Source: Oceanospirillaceae bacterium (lineage in GTDB: Bacteria; Pseudomonadota; Gammaproteobacteria; Pseudomonadales; Balneatricaceae). From it: DNA of 64,000 bases. Below, one piece after another: positions 46,273 through 55,148 of the stretch. A program made the translations under genes and the position numbers. Under the pieces are notes generated by a model that was not told the DNA's origin, did no database searches, and worked only from the letters and a program-made list of their open reading frames with translations. Every line of letters starts with the position of its first letter. Position 1 is the stretch's first letter. The stretch is taken from positions 123,540-187,539 of the forward strand of contig JABSQZ010000012.1 in NCBI GenBank assembly GCA_013215505.1. The letters run 5' to 3'.

Positions 46273-47307
46273 ATGAATAAATATAGTTTTTTAGATGATT
46301 ATAGCGAAGGCTGCCATCCAAGTATTTTAGAGGCGCTTTCTAAAACCAACTTAGTACAGCAAACGGCTTACGGTGAAGATGAATATTCAATAGAAGCAAA
46401 GGGTTTAATCAAACAGCAGTTAGGAAATCAGGATTCTTCCATCTTTTTTGTTGCAGGTGGAACACTTGCAAATATTATTATCATGTCTAGCTGCCTTAGA
46501 TCTCATGAAGCTGTTATAGCACCTAGCAGTGGGCATATTGTTGTGCGTGAAACAGGGGCAATTGAAGCAACAGGTCATAAAATAATCACTGTACCACCAG
46601 CAAATGGAAAGCTAACTCCTGATAGCATCCAGCAGGCACTAAATGCTAATGCACATTTCCCCCATATGGCAAAGCCCCGCCTAGTTTATATTTCCAATTC
46701 AACTGAAATGGGAACCCTTTACACAAAATCCGAAATGGTTGCACTATCAAAAATTTGTAAAGCTAATAATTTATTACTGTTACTTGATGGTGCGCGTTTG
46801 GGAGCAGCTCTATCCGCTGAAAAAAATGATCTAACTCTGAAAGATATCGCTGAATTGACCGATGTTTTTTGGATAGGGGGCACCAAAGCCGGTGCGCTGT
46901 TCGGTGAAGCTATTATTATCAACAACCCGACTCTCACTGATGACTTTTCGTTCCATATTAAACAAAGAGGAGCGCTGCTCTCTAAAGGTCGTTTACTCGG
47001 AATTCAATTTGTGGAGCTTTTTAAGGATGGCCTGTATTTTGAAGCGACTAAATTTGCGAACGAGATGGCGCAAAAATTCTCATTGGGAATACTGGAATGT
47101 GGCTTTAAGCTTTCAGCCGAGACTGAGACAAACCAAATATTTCCAGTACTACCGAACTCTATCATAGAGAGTTTGCAAGGGAAATTTGATTTTTATGTTT
47201 GGGAGAAAATCGATGACAGCCATTCTGTCATTCGATTGGTTACATCATGGGCAACAGATGAAAAACAAATTGATCTGTTTATTCTCCATATAAAGAAGGT
47301 TCTCTGA
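46273..47307 (+). CDS. L-threonine-aldolase-like PLP lyase
   Basis: A 344-residue fold-type-I PLP enzyme of the beta-eliminating lyase/threonine aldolase family. It begins FLDDYSEGCHPSILEAL, with AYGEDEYS near the active site, FFVAGGTLANI, HIVVRETGAIEATGH, LLDGARLGAAL and the PLP Lys205 in IGGTKAGALFGEA. The expected reaction is retro-aldol cleavage of a beta-hydroxy amino acid to glycine and an aldehyde. AAAGGGG precedes the ATG. It sits just upstream of the DauR-like regulator and the amino-acid importer cluster, so its substrate may be the imported compound or a derivative. Confidence 0.88.
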   Translation: MNKYSFLDDYSEGCHPSILEALSKTNLVQQTAYGEDEYSIEAKGLIKQQLGNQDSSIFFVAGGTLANIIIMSSCLRSHEAVIAPSSGHIVVRETGAIEATGHKIITVPPANGKLTPDSIQQALNANAHFPHMAKPRLVYISNSTEMGTLYTKSEMVALSKICKANNLLLLLDGARLGAALSAEKNDLTLKDIAELTDVFWIGGTKAGALFGEAIIINNPTLTDDFSFHIKQRGALLSKGRLLGIQFVELFKDGLYFEATKFANEMAQKFSLGILECGFKLSAETETNQIFPVLPNSIIESLQGKFDFYVWEKIDDSHSVIRLVTSWATDEKQIDLFILHIKKVL

Positions 47308-47531
47308 TAGTAATATTTATCTAAAAAGTCTGTAGAAGAGCGAACGGCGCCGCGCTAATTTGTTACTGGTACAGCAACTAGCGGTTTCCGATCTAGCTTT
47401 CTGAAATGCTAAGCACATAGGTGGGGTTGCACTACCGCCACATTTTCACATAATATTTTGTTACCTTCGAAATGTGTTTTCAATAATTTATTGTTCAAAT
47501 ATTGGGGCCTGGGCTAACGCTTGCTACTTTG

Positions 47532-47977
47532 GTTTGCAAAAATCTAGTGGATATAGATAATAGTATTGCAATTCATATTTACAAAGTGTCTAAATATGGA
47601 TTGAACGGATATACTAACTTTTAAACTGTAAATCTCATTTGAGGAAAACATGATTGACTCTTTTAAAAATTACCGCGCAATTTGTGAGGCCATCTCATTA
47701 TTATTTCCTTCTCAGATAGAAGTTGTTATTCATGATCTAAAAACAAACCAGATAGCTCACATTGAGAATTCGTTCTCAAACAGAGCGGTTGGTGAGGATT
47801 CCTTAATTGACCTTGAAGAACTAGAAATTGAAATTGAAGGTAAGCGTGTAGTAGGTCCCTATGCAAAGTCTACTCCAGAAGGTGAATCAATAAAGTCAAT
47901 CACAATTGTATTACGTGATGAGTCTGGTAATCCCTTGCAACTGTTATGTATCAATATGAAAACCGGGATCCTAGAAA
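47532..47977 (+). repeat. Left copy of a duplicated regulator 5' region
   Basis: This stretch, covering the promoter and the first ~110 codons of the DauR-like gene, recurs in degraded form at 48701-49130 in the same orientation. Shared landmarks include GGTTTGCAA, GTCTAAATATGGA in the leader, and coding blocks such as CTTAATTGACCTT and AAGTCAATCACAATTGTA. Confidence 0.8.
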
Positions 47978-48267
47978 AGTCTGCAGCACTGATAGAGGGC
48001 CTAATTGGTGTAGATTCGAGCGCTAAATCTAAATCCTTACTTACAAGTGATTGGCGTGAAAGAGCTAATGACATTATCGCTGGTTCTTTAAACGAACTGG
48101 GTATGCCGATGCACGCCACGACCCGGATAGAAAAATTGATCATTGTAAAGTCTTTAGACGACAACGAAATATTTCAAATTAGAGGCTCTACTACTTATAT
48201 CGCGAGTGCTTTTGGCAGTTCAAGGGCAAGTTTATATAGTTTGCTACGCGATATTCGAAAAAACTAG
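47650..48267 (+). CDS. DauR/YheO-like transcriptional regulator
   Basis: A 205-residue regulator. The N-terminal YheO-like PAS domain (about 5-110: FPSQIEVVIHDLKTNQIAHIENS and KSITIVLRDESGNPLQLLCINM) is followed by a C-terminal helix-turn-helix (about 160-203: TRIEKLIIVKSLDDNEIFQI and ATYIASAFGSSRASLYSLLR-like end). This is the family of DauR, the D-arginine utilisation repressor. It stands upstream of an amino-acid importer and enzyme cluster. A partial second copy of its promoter and 5' half lies between it and that cluster. Confidence 0.85.
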   Translation: MIDSFKNYRAICEAISLLFPSQIEVVIHDLKTNQIAHIENSFSNRAVGEDSLIDLEELEIEIEGKRVVGPYAKSTPEGESIKSITIVLRDESGNPLQLLCINMKTGILEKSAALIEGLIGVDSSAKSKSLLTSDWRERANDIIAGSLNELGMPMHATTRIEKLIIVKSLDDNEIFQIRGSTTYIASAFGSSRASLYSLLRDIRKN

Positions 48268-48700
48268 AAAGCTATTGCTTCGATCTACCTTAGGGGGAAT
48301 AGTGAATGAGTTATGAAATATAAATGCATAATTTATCAGATTCGTTTTTTTAAACTGCTTTTCTGTCTATCAAAACGTTGCAACATCGAGTTTTAATGCA
48401 AGTAGCTTACCAGGCAAACTTATCCTGAGTTTAGCACTATTAGCTTTTAACCTAACAGAATGTGACCGATCAGCCTTCTCTCCTGGATAGCGATGCCGTA
48501 TTTACAATACCACCGCAACGCCCTAATGATTATGTCATACAAAAAAGTGGCGATTTTCAACTGATTCGATAAAAACTCTTAGAATACCTGGAAAATTAAA
48601 TCGAATGGAGAATTTTGCAGCGCAGCCAGAAAATCTATTCCCCACCCACACCCTAGAGCCACTCTTAATCGCCGCGACTATTAAGGGCTCTTATCTGCTT
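48268..48700. other. Intergenic region between regulator gene and its partial copy
   Basis: About 430 bases with no gene recognised. The sequence is AT-rich at the left and more GC-rich to the right, and leads into the degraded second copy of the regulator's 5' region. Confidence 0.4.
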
Positions 48701-49130
48701 AGGTTTGCAATAAACCTAGGGGATTTAGAATTTAAATAATCACTCTCTATATACAAAACGTCTAAATATGGATAAAGTGTATTTCTTGAATATTACAAAT
48801 TCATTTGAGAAAAACATAATTGGCTCTTTTAATAATTACCAGGCGATATGTGAAGTCATCTCGAATAGAAAGTGTAACTGGTCATCTAAAAAGAGAAAAA
48901 ACAGCCCACATTGAGAGTTTGCTCTCAACCAGAATAGTCGGTGATCAGCCCTTAATTGACCTTACAGAAGAAGAGCTAGAGATTGTCGCTGAGCAGTAGT
49001 TGGGCCCTCTGTAAAATCTACTGCAGAAGGTGGATTAATCAAGTCAATCACAATTGTAATATTTGCAGAGTATGGTGACCCTCTACAACTGTAATGTATC
49101 AATATTAAAAATTGGAAACCTAGAAAAATC
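48701..49130 (+). pseudogene. Decayed partial duplicate of the DauR-like regulator
   Basis: This segment matches the promoter and first half of the gene at 47650. The start codon is altered (ATAATTGGCTC instead of ATGATTGACTC), a deletion removes codons around the FPSQIEVV block, and several stops interrupt it (for example TAG near 48999). Recognisable pieces include GSFNNYQAICEVI-like and LQL-like blocks. Similarity ends about 40 bases before the binding-protein gene, so the copied leader now serves as, or replaces, the importer operon's upstream region. Confidence 0.8.
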
Positions 49131-49170
49131 TCACTGAATAAACGTAAAGTACTCAATTGGAGAAATAATA

Positions 49171-49962
49171 ATGAAAAAAACATTTAGTTGTGCCTCTGCT
49201 GTTCTGGCACTTTCCTTTGTAGGTGTAGCACCAACTGTTAGCGCTGAAACTCTTAGAGTCGGCATGGAGTGTACTTACGCACCCTTTAACTATCGCACTC
49301 AAAGCGGCGAACTGGCCGGATACGACGTCGACGTGGCCAAAGGAATTGCCGAAATCATTGGCGCTGATCTCGATTTTGTCTGCCAAAAATGGCCAGGTAT
49401 GGTTCCAGCACTGCTTGCCAACAAATTCGATTTAGTGATTGCTTCCATGTCAATTACTGACTCTCGATTAAAGAAAATGGACTTTTCAACCCCTTACCGC
49501 ATCTCAGTCGGCAGGTTGGTAGGGCGAACAGACAACAACTTTAATTTATTTGACGATGCTGGTGCCCCGATACCAGAGAACTTTAAGGGTGTAAAAGTAG
49601 GCCTAGAGAAAGGATCTACCTATGCAACTTGGTTTAAAGCGAAGTTACCTGGTGCAGATATTAAGTACTACGAATCAACTGAAGCTGTATATCTTGATCT
49701 AATTAATGGTCGCACCGATGTCATCATGACCAATCCAATGAAAGCTCATCTTAAGTTCCTCAGTAAAGATGAAGGCGCTACTTATAGTTTTGTCAGCCCG
49801 CAAATCGATGAGAAGGAATATTTTGGTATTGGCGTTGGCGTTGGATTACGTAAAGGTAATGATCCATTAAAAATTCGTATTAACGCAGCACTAGAAACCT
49901 TGATCAGTGATGGCTCTCTAGGTAAATACGCACTGAAATATTTCCCGTTTACTATTCATTAA
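49171..49962 (+). CDS. Polar amino-acid ABC importer, binding protein
   Basis: A 263-residue periplasmic family-3 binding protein: signal peptide 1-25 (VSA), then TLRVGMECTYAPFNYRTQSG, ELAGYDVDVAKGIAEIIGAD, PALLANKFDLVIASMSITDSR, DFSTPYRIS and the hinge-return RTDVIMTNPMKAHLKF. It falls with the ArgT/HisJ/NocT/OccT group that binds basic amino acids and opines, with the Trp-containing CQKWPGMVPALL block. Positioned first of an ABC importer operon; TTGGAG precedes the ATG. Ligand probably a basic or modified amino acid (inference). Confidence 0.92.
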   Translation: MKKTFSCASAVLALSFVGVAPTVSAETLRVGMECTYAPFNYRTQSGELAGYDVDVAKGIAEIIGADLDFVCQKWPGMVPALLANKFDLVIASMSITDSRLKKMDFSTPYRISVGRLVGRTDNNFNLFDDAGAPIPENFKGVKVGLEKGSTYATWFKAKLPGADIKYYESTEAVYLDLINGRTDVIMTNPMKAHLKFLSKDEGATYSFVSPQIDEKEYFGIGVGVGLRKGNDPLKIRINAALETLISDGSLGKYALKYFPFTIH

Positions 49963-50021
49963 TAGCAAGATGCCTGTCATAGGATAACGTTTCTCATAGG
50001 GCGAATCTGTTTTAACCAAGA

Positions 50022-50873
50022 ATGTTGCCATTGAGCGCACTAAACCTGGCCAAACAGATTAGCCCGCAGCAGATCAGTTTCTTCTCAGACAGCTTCCCCC
50101 GTCTTAATGACAGTCAAGCTGCGCTGAAGTCTCTACGATTCAGCGCCAATTTATTACACACCTTAGAGGTATACAAAGTGGAATCTTTGACAGGTTGGTG
50201 GGATGACTTTTTTTGGGGTTCTCTTATTGTCGTAGAAGTTTTTCTTGTCAGTCTAGTATTGATGGTTTTATTTGGCCTATTGGGCTCAGCAGCAAAATTA
50301 TCAAACAGTAAGATTCTGCACAAAATTGCCAATGGCTATACCATAATATTTCGTGGCACTCCGGAAATTTTAGTATTACTTTTATTTTATTTCGGATCAG
50401 CAATTACCCTTACCGCCATTGCAAATATCTTTGATCCATCGATTAAATTTGTTGATATCAATCCCTTTTGGGCAGGCTCTATCGCCATCGGCCTGGTTGT
50501 AGGATCCTACGCTACCGAGACTTTTCGCGGCGCTTTTTTAGGCGTCGACCCAGGGCAAATTGAAGCCGCAAGGGCATTGGGTATCTCTAATTTCAAAACA
50601 TTTATCTATATCCGAATTCCCGCTATGTGGCGCCTGGCTTTACCACCTTTTGGCAACCACATGTTATCTCTGATCAAAGATACCGCCCTGATTTCCGTGA
50701 TCGGCCTACAAGAAACGATGTTTGTCGCCGAGCAAGCAACGGCTAATACCGGAAAACCTTTTGTCATGTACCTGATGGTAGGTGTTATCTACTTGTCGTT
50801 CTCAACCATCATAACCCTCTCGGTCATGGGCTTTGAGAAATACGGCAATAAGCATTTGGAGGTGAGCAAATGA
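50022..50873 (+). CDS. Polar amino-acid ABC importer, permease 1
   Basis: A 283-residue HisQ/OccQ-type permease with the conserved start of the transmembrane domain (LIVVEVFLVSLVLMVLFGL), IIFRGTPEILVLLLFYFG and the EAA loop QIEAARALGISNFKTFIYIR. The N-terminal ~50 residues before the first membrane helix are longer than usual, and a GTG near 50178 is an alternative start. Its TGA stop overlaps the ATG of permease 2 (ATGA). It should pair with permease 2 in the membrane. Confidence 0.92.
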   Translation: MLPLSALNLAKQISPQQISFFSDSFPRLNDSQAALKSLRFSANLLHTLEVYKVESLTGWWDDFFWGSLIVVEVFLVSLVLMVLFGLLGSAAKLSNSKILHKIANGYTIIFRGTPEILVLLLFYFGSAITLTAIANIFDPSIKFVDINPFWAGSIAIGLVVGSYATETFRGAFLGVDPGQIEAARALGISNFKTFIYIRIPAMWRLALPPFGNHMLSLIKDTALISVIGLQETMFVAEQATANTGKPFVMYLMVGVIYLSFSTIITLSVMGFEKYGNKHLEVSK

Positions 50874-51559
50874 ATTTTGATTTTTCACTAATCATATCGA
50901 GCATACCGCTACTATTGGAGGGCTTAGGCCTGACGATTCAGCTCTGGGTTATCTCTGGAGTCTTGGGATTATTGCTGGCAATTGGGCTGATGCTAATGCG
51001 TATCAGCGGTAAATGGTTTTTATATGCCCCCGCTATGATCTATATCTACATTTTCCGTGGCACTCCTATTTTGGTGCAACTATTTATTATCTATCATGGC
51101 TTACCGCAAGTGGAATTCATCCGCGAGAGTTTTTTATGGGTGGTGCTACGAGAGCCTTTTGGTTGCGGTATTCTCGCACTCACTTTAAATACTGGCGCCT
51201 ATGTCTCGGAGATTCTGCGCGGTGGCGTTATTGGTGTTCCCAAAGGGTTGGGCGAGGCCGGTGCTGCACTTGGACTCTCTAAAGTACAACGCTTTATTTA
51301 CATTACCACGCCGTTAGCTGTTCGCCTCGCAATACCGGCTTATAGCAATGACGTGATCAGTTTGATGAAGAGCACAGCGCTGGTCAGTACTATTACTTTA
51401 TTAGACATGATGGGTATCGCGAGAGTCATCGTCTCTGAAACTTATGCACCCTATGAGATATTTATCTCGCTGATGATCATTTACTTAGTTATTACCTGGG
51501 CCACCCAAAAAGCTTTCGCCGTTTTCGAGCGGAGAATGAGCCGTCATATAATACAGTGA
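50870..51559 (+). CDS. Polar amino-acid ABC importer, permease 2
   Basis: A 229-residue HisM-type permease: [40 protein letters not shown], the EAA loop [20 protein letters not shown] and five membrane helices. Translationally coupled to permease 1 and seven bases upstream of the ATPase gene. Confidence 0.93.
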   Translation: MNFDFSLIISSIPLLLEGLGLTIQLWVISGVLGLLLAIGLMLMRISGKWFLYAPAMIYIYIFRGTPILVQLFIIYHGLPQVEFIRESFLWVVLREPFGCGILALTLNTGAYVSEILRGGVIGVPKGLGEAGAALGLSKVQRFIYITTPLAVRLAIPAYSNDVISLMKSTALVSTITLLDMMGIARVIVSETYAPYEIFISLMIIYLVITWATQKAFAVFERRMSRHIIQ

Positions 51560-51566
51560 GGACACT

Positions 51567-52325
51567 ATGAATTTAGCTAACACAGAGCCAAAACCCGTTA
51601 TAAGTCTGCAAGATGTTGACAAGTATTTCGGTGAATTTCAGGCCTTGAAAAAAATTAATCTGACCGTGGCTAAAGGAGAACGTATTGTTATCTGCGGCCC
51701 TTCCGGTTCGGGAAAGTCAACACTGATTCGCTGTATCAACCGTTTGGAAGAGCATAATAGCGGCACCATCATCGTCGATGGGCACGAACTGACCGATCAA
51801 GTTAAAGATATTGATGCGGTTCGCCGAGAGGTTGGTATGGTGTTTCAAAACTTCAACTTATTCCCGCATTTAACGATTGTGGAAAACTTGATGTTAGCGC
51901 CCAGGTTGGTACGAAAAACGGCCAAGGATGAAGCGCGTAAACACGCGATGAAATTGCTAGAACGCGTGCGCATACCCGAGCAAGCTGATAAATTCCCGAG
52001 TCAGCTGTCCGGTGGTCAACAGCAACGTGTAGCGATTGCACGGGCGCTGTGCATGAACCCAGCGATAATGTTATTTGATGAGCCGACTTCAGCACTAGAT
52101 CCTGAAATGATCAATGAAGTATTAGAGGTGATGACCGATTTAGCCAAAGAGGGCATGACCATGATCTGTGTTACCCATGAGATGGGTTTTGCCCGCTCTG
52201 TCGCTGATACTGTCGTGTTTATGGATGCAGGTGAAATTGTTGAGCGCAATACACCGGAGGAGTTTTTTAGCAATCCGCAGCAGCAACGCACTCAAAATTT
52301 TCTCAAACAAATCCTATCTCATTGA
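51567..52325 (+). CDS. Polar amino-acid ABC importer, ATPase
   Basis: A 252-residue HisP/GlnQ-type ATPase. Walker [11 protein letters not shown]-loop [12 protein letters not shown], signature [15 protein letters not shown], Walker [16 protein letters not shown]-loop [14 protein letters not shown]. It energises the two permeases upstream. GAGGACACT precedes the ATG. The importer is complete, in contrast to the nickel system at 3.7 kb. Confidence 0.95.
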   Translation: MNLANTEPKPVISLQDVDKYFGEFQALKKINLTVAKGERIVICGPSGSGKSTLIRCINRLEEHNSGTIIVDGHELTDQVKDIDAVRREVGMVFQNFNLFPHLTIVENLMLAPRLVRKTAKDEARKHAMKLLERVRIPEQADKFPSQLSGGQQQRVAIARALCMNPAIMLFDEPTSALDPEMINEVLEVMTDLAKEGMTMICVTHEMGFARSVADTVVFMDAGEIVERNTPEEFFSNPQQQRTQNFLKQILSH

Positions 52326-52340
52326 ATTGTTGGAACCTTT

Positions 52341-52502
52341 ATGCATAAAATTGATATTCAGCAGTTTTCCAACAATATAACCCTTATGGCAGATGCCAGG
52401 GGTGAATTAATCCGCAGCCTGGGTCCCGGTTTTATCGCTGCACAAACAACAGCGGATGGCAACTCAGTTACATCCTTCTGCCAAATTATTGAACAGAATT
52501 AA
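52341..52502 (+). CDS. Small ORF (53 residues) between ATPase and ornithine-cyclodeaminase genes
   Basis: An ATG at 52341, 16 bases after the ATPase stop, opens a 53-codon frame (HKIDIQQFSNNITLMADARG, then LIRSLGPGFIAAQTTADGN). It ends at a TAA that immediately precedes AAGGGG and the GTG start of the next gene, which looks like ordered operon spacing. GGAACC upstream is a weak ribosome-binding site. No family is recognised. Confidence 0.4.
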   Translation: MHKIDIQQFSNNITLMADARGELIRSLGPGFIAAQTTADGNSVTSFCQIIEQN

Positions 52503-52512
52503 GGGGCCAATT

Positions 52513-53505
52513 GTGAGCGCTATTATAAAACTGCCAGAAATCAAGCAAAGTCTAAGCTCTATAGATCTTATACAAGCTATGGAACAAGGGTTTATCCAAT
52601 ACAGTAATGGTAATACTGTTGTGCCTCCTGTGGCCGAATTACTCTTTGATGATCCCAAAGGCGATACCCACATAAAGTATGGTTATATAAAGAATGATGA
52701 CTATTACGTCATTAAAATAGCATCAGGCTTCTATCAAAATCCTCAACTAGGTTTGGCCTCCAGCCAGGGCTTAATGTTGTTGTTTGACCAAAAAACCGGA
52801 GTTCCCTGCGCCATTTTGTTAGATGAAGGCTATTTAACGGATATTCGCACTGCAGCGGCTGGAGCATTAGTCGCTAAATACTTTGCGCCAAAACAAGTCC
52901 ATGCTATTGGTATTATTGGTACAGGGATTCAAGCGCGCCAACAGCTACTGCAATTACAAGCTCTCTATCAGAATTCAGATAATGGTAGGGGCCAAGGCCT
53001 CTGTAAAGCCCTGTGGATTTGGGGACGTAATGATCAAAACACAAAAAAGTTAGCTTCTGAATTTAGTGACTGTTTTGATGTAAATATTGCTCAGAGCCCA
53101 GCAGAAGTAGCAGCTCATGCCAACTTAATAGTCACTACTACTCCCAGTGAAATAGCATTGCTGAATGCCGCTGACATACAAGCTGGTACTCATATCACCG
53201 CAGTCGGTGCAGATACAGAGCAGAAACAAGAACTAGACAGCAAGATTTTAAGTAAAGCCGACATAGTGATTAGTGACAGTATTCCTCAGAGCAAAAGCCG
53301 CGGTGAAATTTATCAGGCGCTTAAGGTCGGCGCTATCGATGACAAAAAAGTAATTGAGTTAGGTACTGCTATTCAGGATAGCTCGCTTATTCGTGTTAAT
53401 GATCAACAGATCACTGTCGCAGATTTAACAGGCGTTGCAGTGCAAGATATTATGGTTGCCAATGCGGTTTACCAATACTATCTAAAAACCCATAGCGTCT
53501 CATAA
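52513..53505 (+). CDS. Ornithine cyclodeaminase / mu-crystallin family enzyme
   Basis: About 330 residues. N-terminal dimerisation part (LFDDPKGDTHIKYGYIKN, KIASGFYQNPQLGLASSQG), then a Rossmann domain with AIGIIGTGIQARQQLLQL, IWGRNDQNTKKLA and ITAVGADTEQKQELD. LDEGYLTDIRTAAAGALVAKYF is the family signature. Members reduce imines or cyclise diamino acids with NAD(P)H: ornithine cyclodeaminase, DauB L-arginine dehydrogenase, iminosuccinate reductase, SbnB. The GTG at 52513 with AAGGGG eight bases before is preferred to the ATG at 52456, which would overlap the small ORF. The role here is likely imine reduction or reverse oxidation in the cluster's pathway. Confidence 0.9.
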   Translation: MSAIIKLPEIKQSLSSIDLIQAMEQGFIQYSNGNTVVPPVAELLFDDPKGDTHIKYGYIKNDDYYVIKIASGFYQNPQLGLASSQGLMLLFDQKTGVPCAILLDEGYLTDIRTAAAGALVAKYFAPKQVHAIGIIGTGIQARQQLLQLQALYQNSDNGRGQGLCKALWIWGRNDQNTKKLASEFSDCFDVNIAQSPAEVAAHANLIVTTTPSEIALLNAADIQAGTHITAVGADTEQKQELDSKILSKADIVISDSIPQSKSRGEIYQALKVGAIDDKKVIELGTAIQDSSLIRVNDQQITVADLTGVAVQDIMVANAVYQYYLKTHSVS

Positions 53506-53596
53506 CACTATCTAATCAATACTCAAACAAAGCCATTACACCGTTGAGTGCATTTCTTAACGGTTCTATAACCCTTAATTTTTCAGAGAAACAAAT

Positions 53597-55075
53597 ATGC
53601 TGCAATACATAAGTATCAAAGGTGGCGCTGAGCCGGTAGATTTTGAAACAGCAATACTGGATGGTTTTGCTGCAGATGGTGGTCTTTATGTTCCGCAATC
53701 TTTACCTCAAGTCTCTCTGGCTCAGTTAAAGCAATGGAAGAATCTTAGTTACGTAGAACTGGCGTTTGAAGTGTTATCACTTTTTATCGATAGATCTAGC
53801 GTTAGCGAATTAGAGCTAAAAACTATTTTACAAGATGCTTATGCACCTTTTGAAAAACAAGAAATCATTCCACTGCATCCCCTTAAAAGTCGATCGGATA
53901 CTTTTATAATGGAGCTTTTTCACGGCCCGACTATCTCATTCAAAGATATCGGCCTGGCTTTTTTAGTTAATTTGGTAAACTTCTTTCTAGCGCGTAAAAA
54001 CCAACGCCTCTCTTTAATAGTCGCTACTACAGGAGAAACGGGACCTGCCACCGCCTATTTTTGTGCTGGAAAATCACAATTAGATGCTTGGGTGCTTTAC
54101 CCTAAAGAGTTGATCACCAAAGAGCAAGAGCGTCAAATGACTTGTTTGGCGCATCCAAATATACACCCATTTGCAGTATCAAACTGTCCCCGAGGCGGAG
54201 ATGATTTAGATGCGCTAATTAGTAAACTCTATGCGGATAATGACTTTAAGAGCCAATTAAAACTCTCTAGTGTAAATTCTATCAACTGGGGTCGGGTAAT
54301 GATGCAAACAGTTCATTACTTTTACGGCTACCTACAAGTTGTCGATACCTTGGGGGAAAAAATTAATGTTTCAGTACCCTCTGGTGGTTTTGGTAACTTA
54401 TGCGCAGGTGCCCTTGCTCGTGAAATGGGTTTGCCTATCAAAACGTTGGTGGCTGCTAATAATAAAAACGCTTGTTTGGATAGAATATTCAGCCGTGGTC
54501 TATTTAGTAAACAAGCACTGCAAAGCACCCCTTCATCGGCAATTGATATTCTTATTCCTATCAATTTTTGGCGCTATTTATATTTCAAAATAGGCGCTGA
54601 TAGCACACTTATTAAAACTTGGATGGACGAGTTTGAGACCACAGGTTCTATACAGTTTGAATCTCACATATTTGAGAAATACAGTGCTGGGTTTTTGTCC
54701 TATAGCGCCACTGACGAACAGACATTAGCATTAATTAAAAGCATCTATGAAACTGAACAGTATCTGTTAGATCCGCATGCCGCTGTCAGTTTAGCTGCTG
54801 CTGATACTTTAAAAGAGCAACTTGGCAATGAAAAGCTTATTTGCCTGGCGACCGCTCACCCGGCTAAATTTCCAAAAGTTATTCAGCAGGCATTAGCGGA
54901 TGATGTATTACCTGATCAAGCAATGCACGACAGCATTGAGCAAGCTAAAAAGCTCAGTGAAAAATTACATTTATGTGAATACGACGTAGTTGAATCCGCA
55001 TTGCGCCAAGCCATGCTAAGCAATTGGCAGTTCACTCATGGTAGTGATAAAACCGATCAAGAAAAATCATCATGA
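53597..55075 (+). CDS. Threonine synthase-like fold-type-II PLP enzyme
   Basis: A 492-residue enzyme resembling the long (thrC2-like) threonine synthases: LDGFAADGGLYVPQSLP, the PLP Lys116 in FHGPTISFKDIGLAFL, VATTGETGPATAYFCAGK, NSINWGRVMMQTVHYFYGY and VPSGGFGNLCAGALAREMGLP (phosphate-binding loop). A housekeeping ThrC converts O-phosphohomoserine. This copy sits in an amino-acid import/enzyme cluster without thrA or thrB, so it may act on another phosphorylated or hydroxylated substrate. It ends ATGA-overlapped with a 23-codon frame before the aminotransferase. Confidence 0.88.
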   Translation: MLQYISIKGGAEPVDFETAILDGFAADGGLYVPQSLPQVSLAQLKQWKNLSYVELAFEVLSLFIDRSSVSELELKTILQDAYAPFEKQEIIPLHPLKSRSDTFIMELFHGPTISFKDIGLAFLVNLVNFFLARKNQRLSLIVATTGETGPATAYFCAGKSQLDAWVLYPKELITKEQERQMTCLAHPNIHPFAVSNCPRGGDDLDALISKLYADNDFKSQLKLSSVNSINWGRVMMQTVHYFYGYLQVVDTLGEKINVSVPSGGFGNLCAGALAREMGLPIKTLVAANNKNACLDRIFSRGLFSKQALQSTPSSAIDILIPINFWRYLYFKIGADSTLIKTWMDEFETTGSIQFESHIFEKYSAGFLSYSATDEQTLALIKSIYETEQYLLDPHAAVSLAAADTLKEQLGNEKLICLATAHPAKFPKVIQQALADDVLPDQAMHDSIEQAKKLSEKLHLCEYDVVESALRQAMLSNWQFTHGSDKTDQEKSS

Positions 55076-55148
55076 TCGACATTACTCAGGGAAACACAAA
55101 TTTTCCCTCGCGCTACCAAGGTCAGCAACACAACTGCGAGTAAAATTT

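Noticed and set aside
54328..54593. Frames on both strands inside the threonine-synthase-like gene
   Set aside because: They are shadows of a full-length, motif-rich sense gene.
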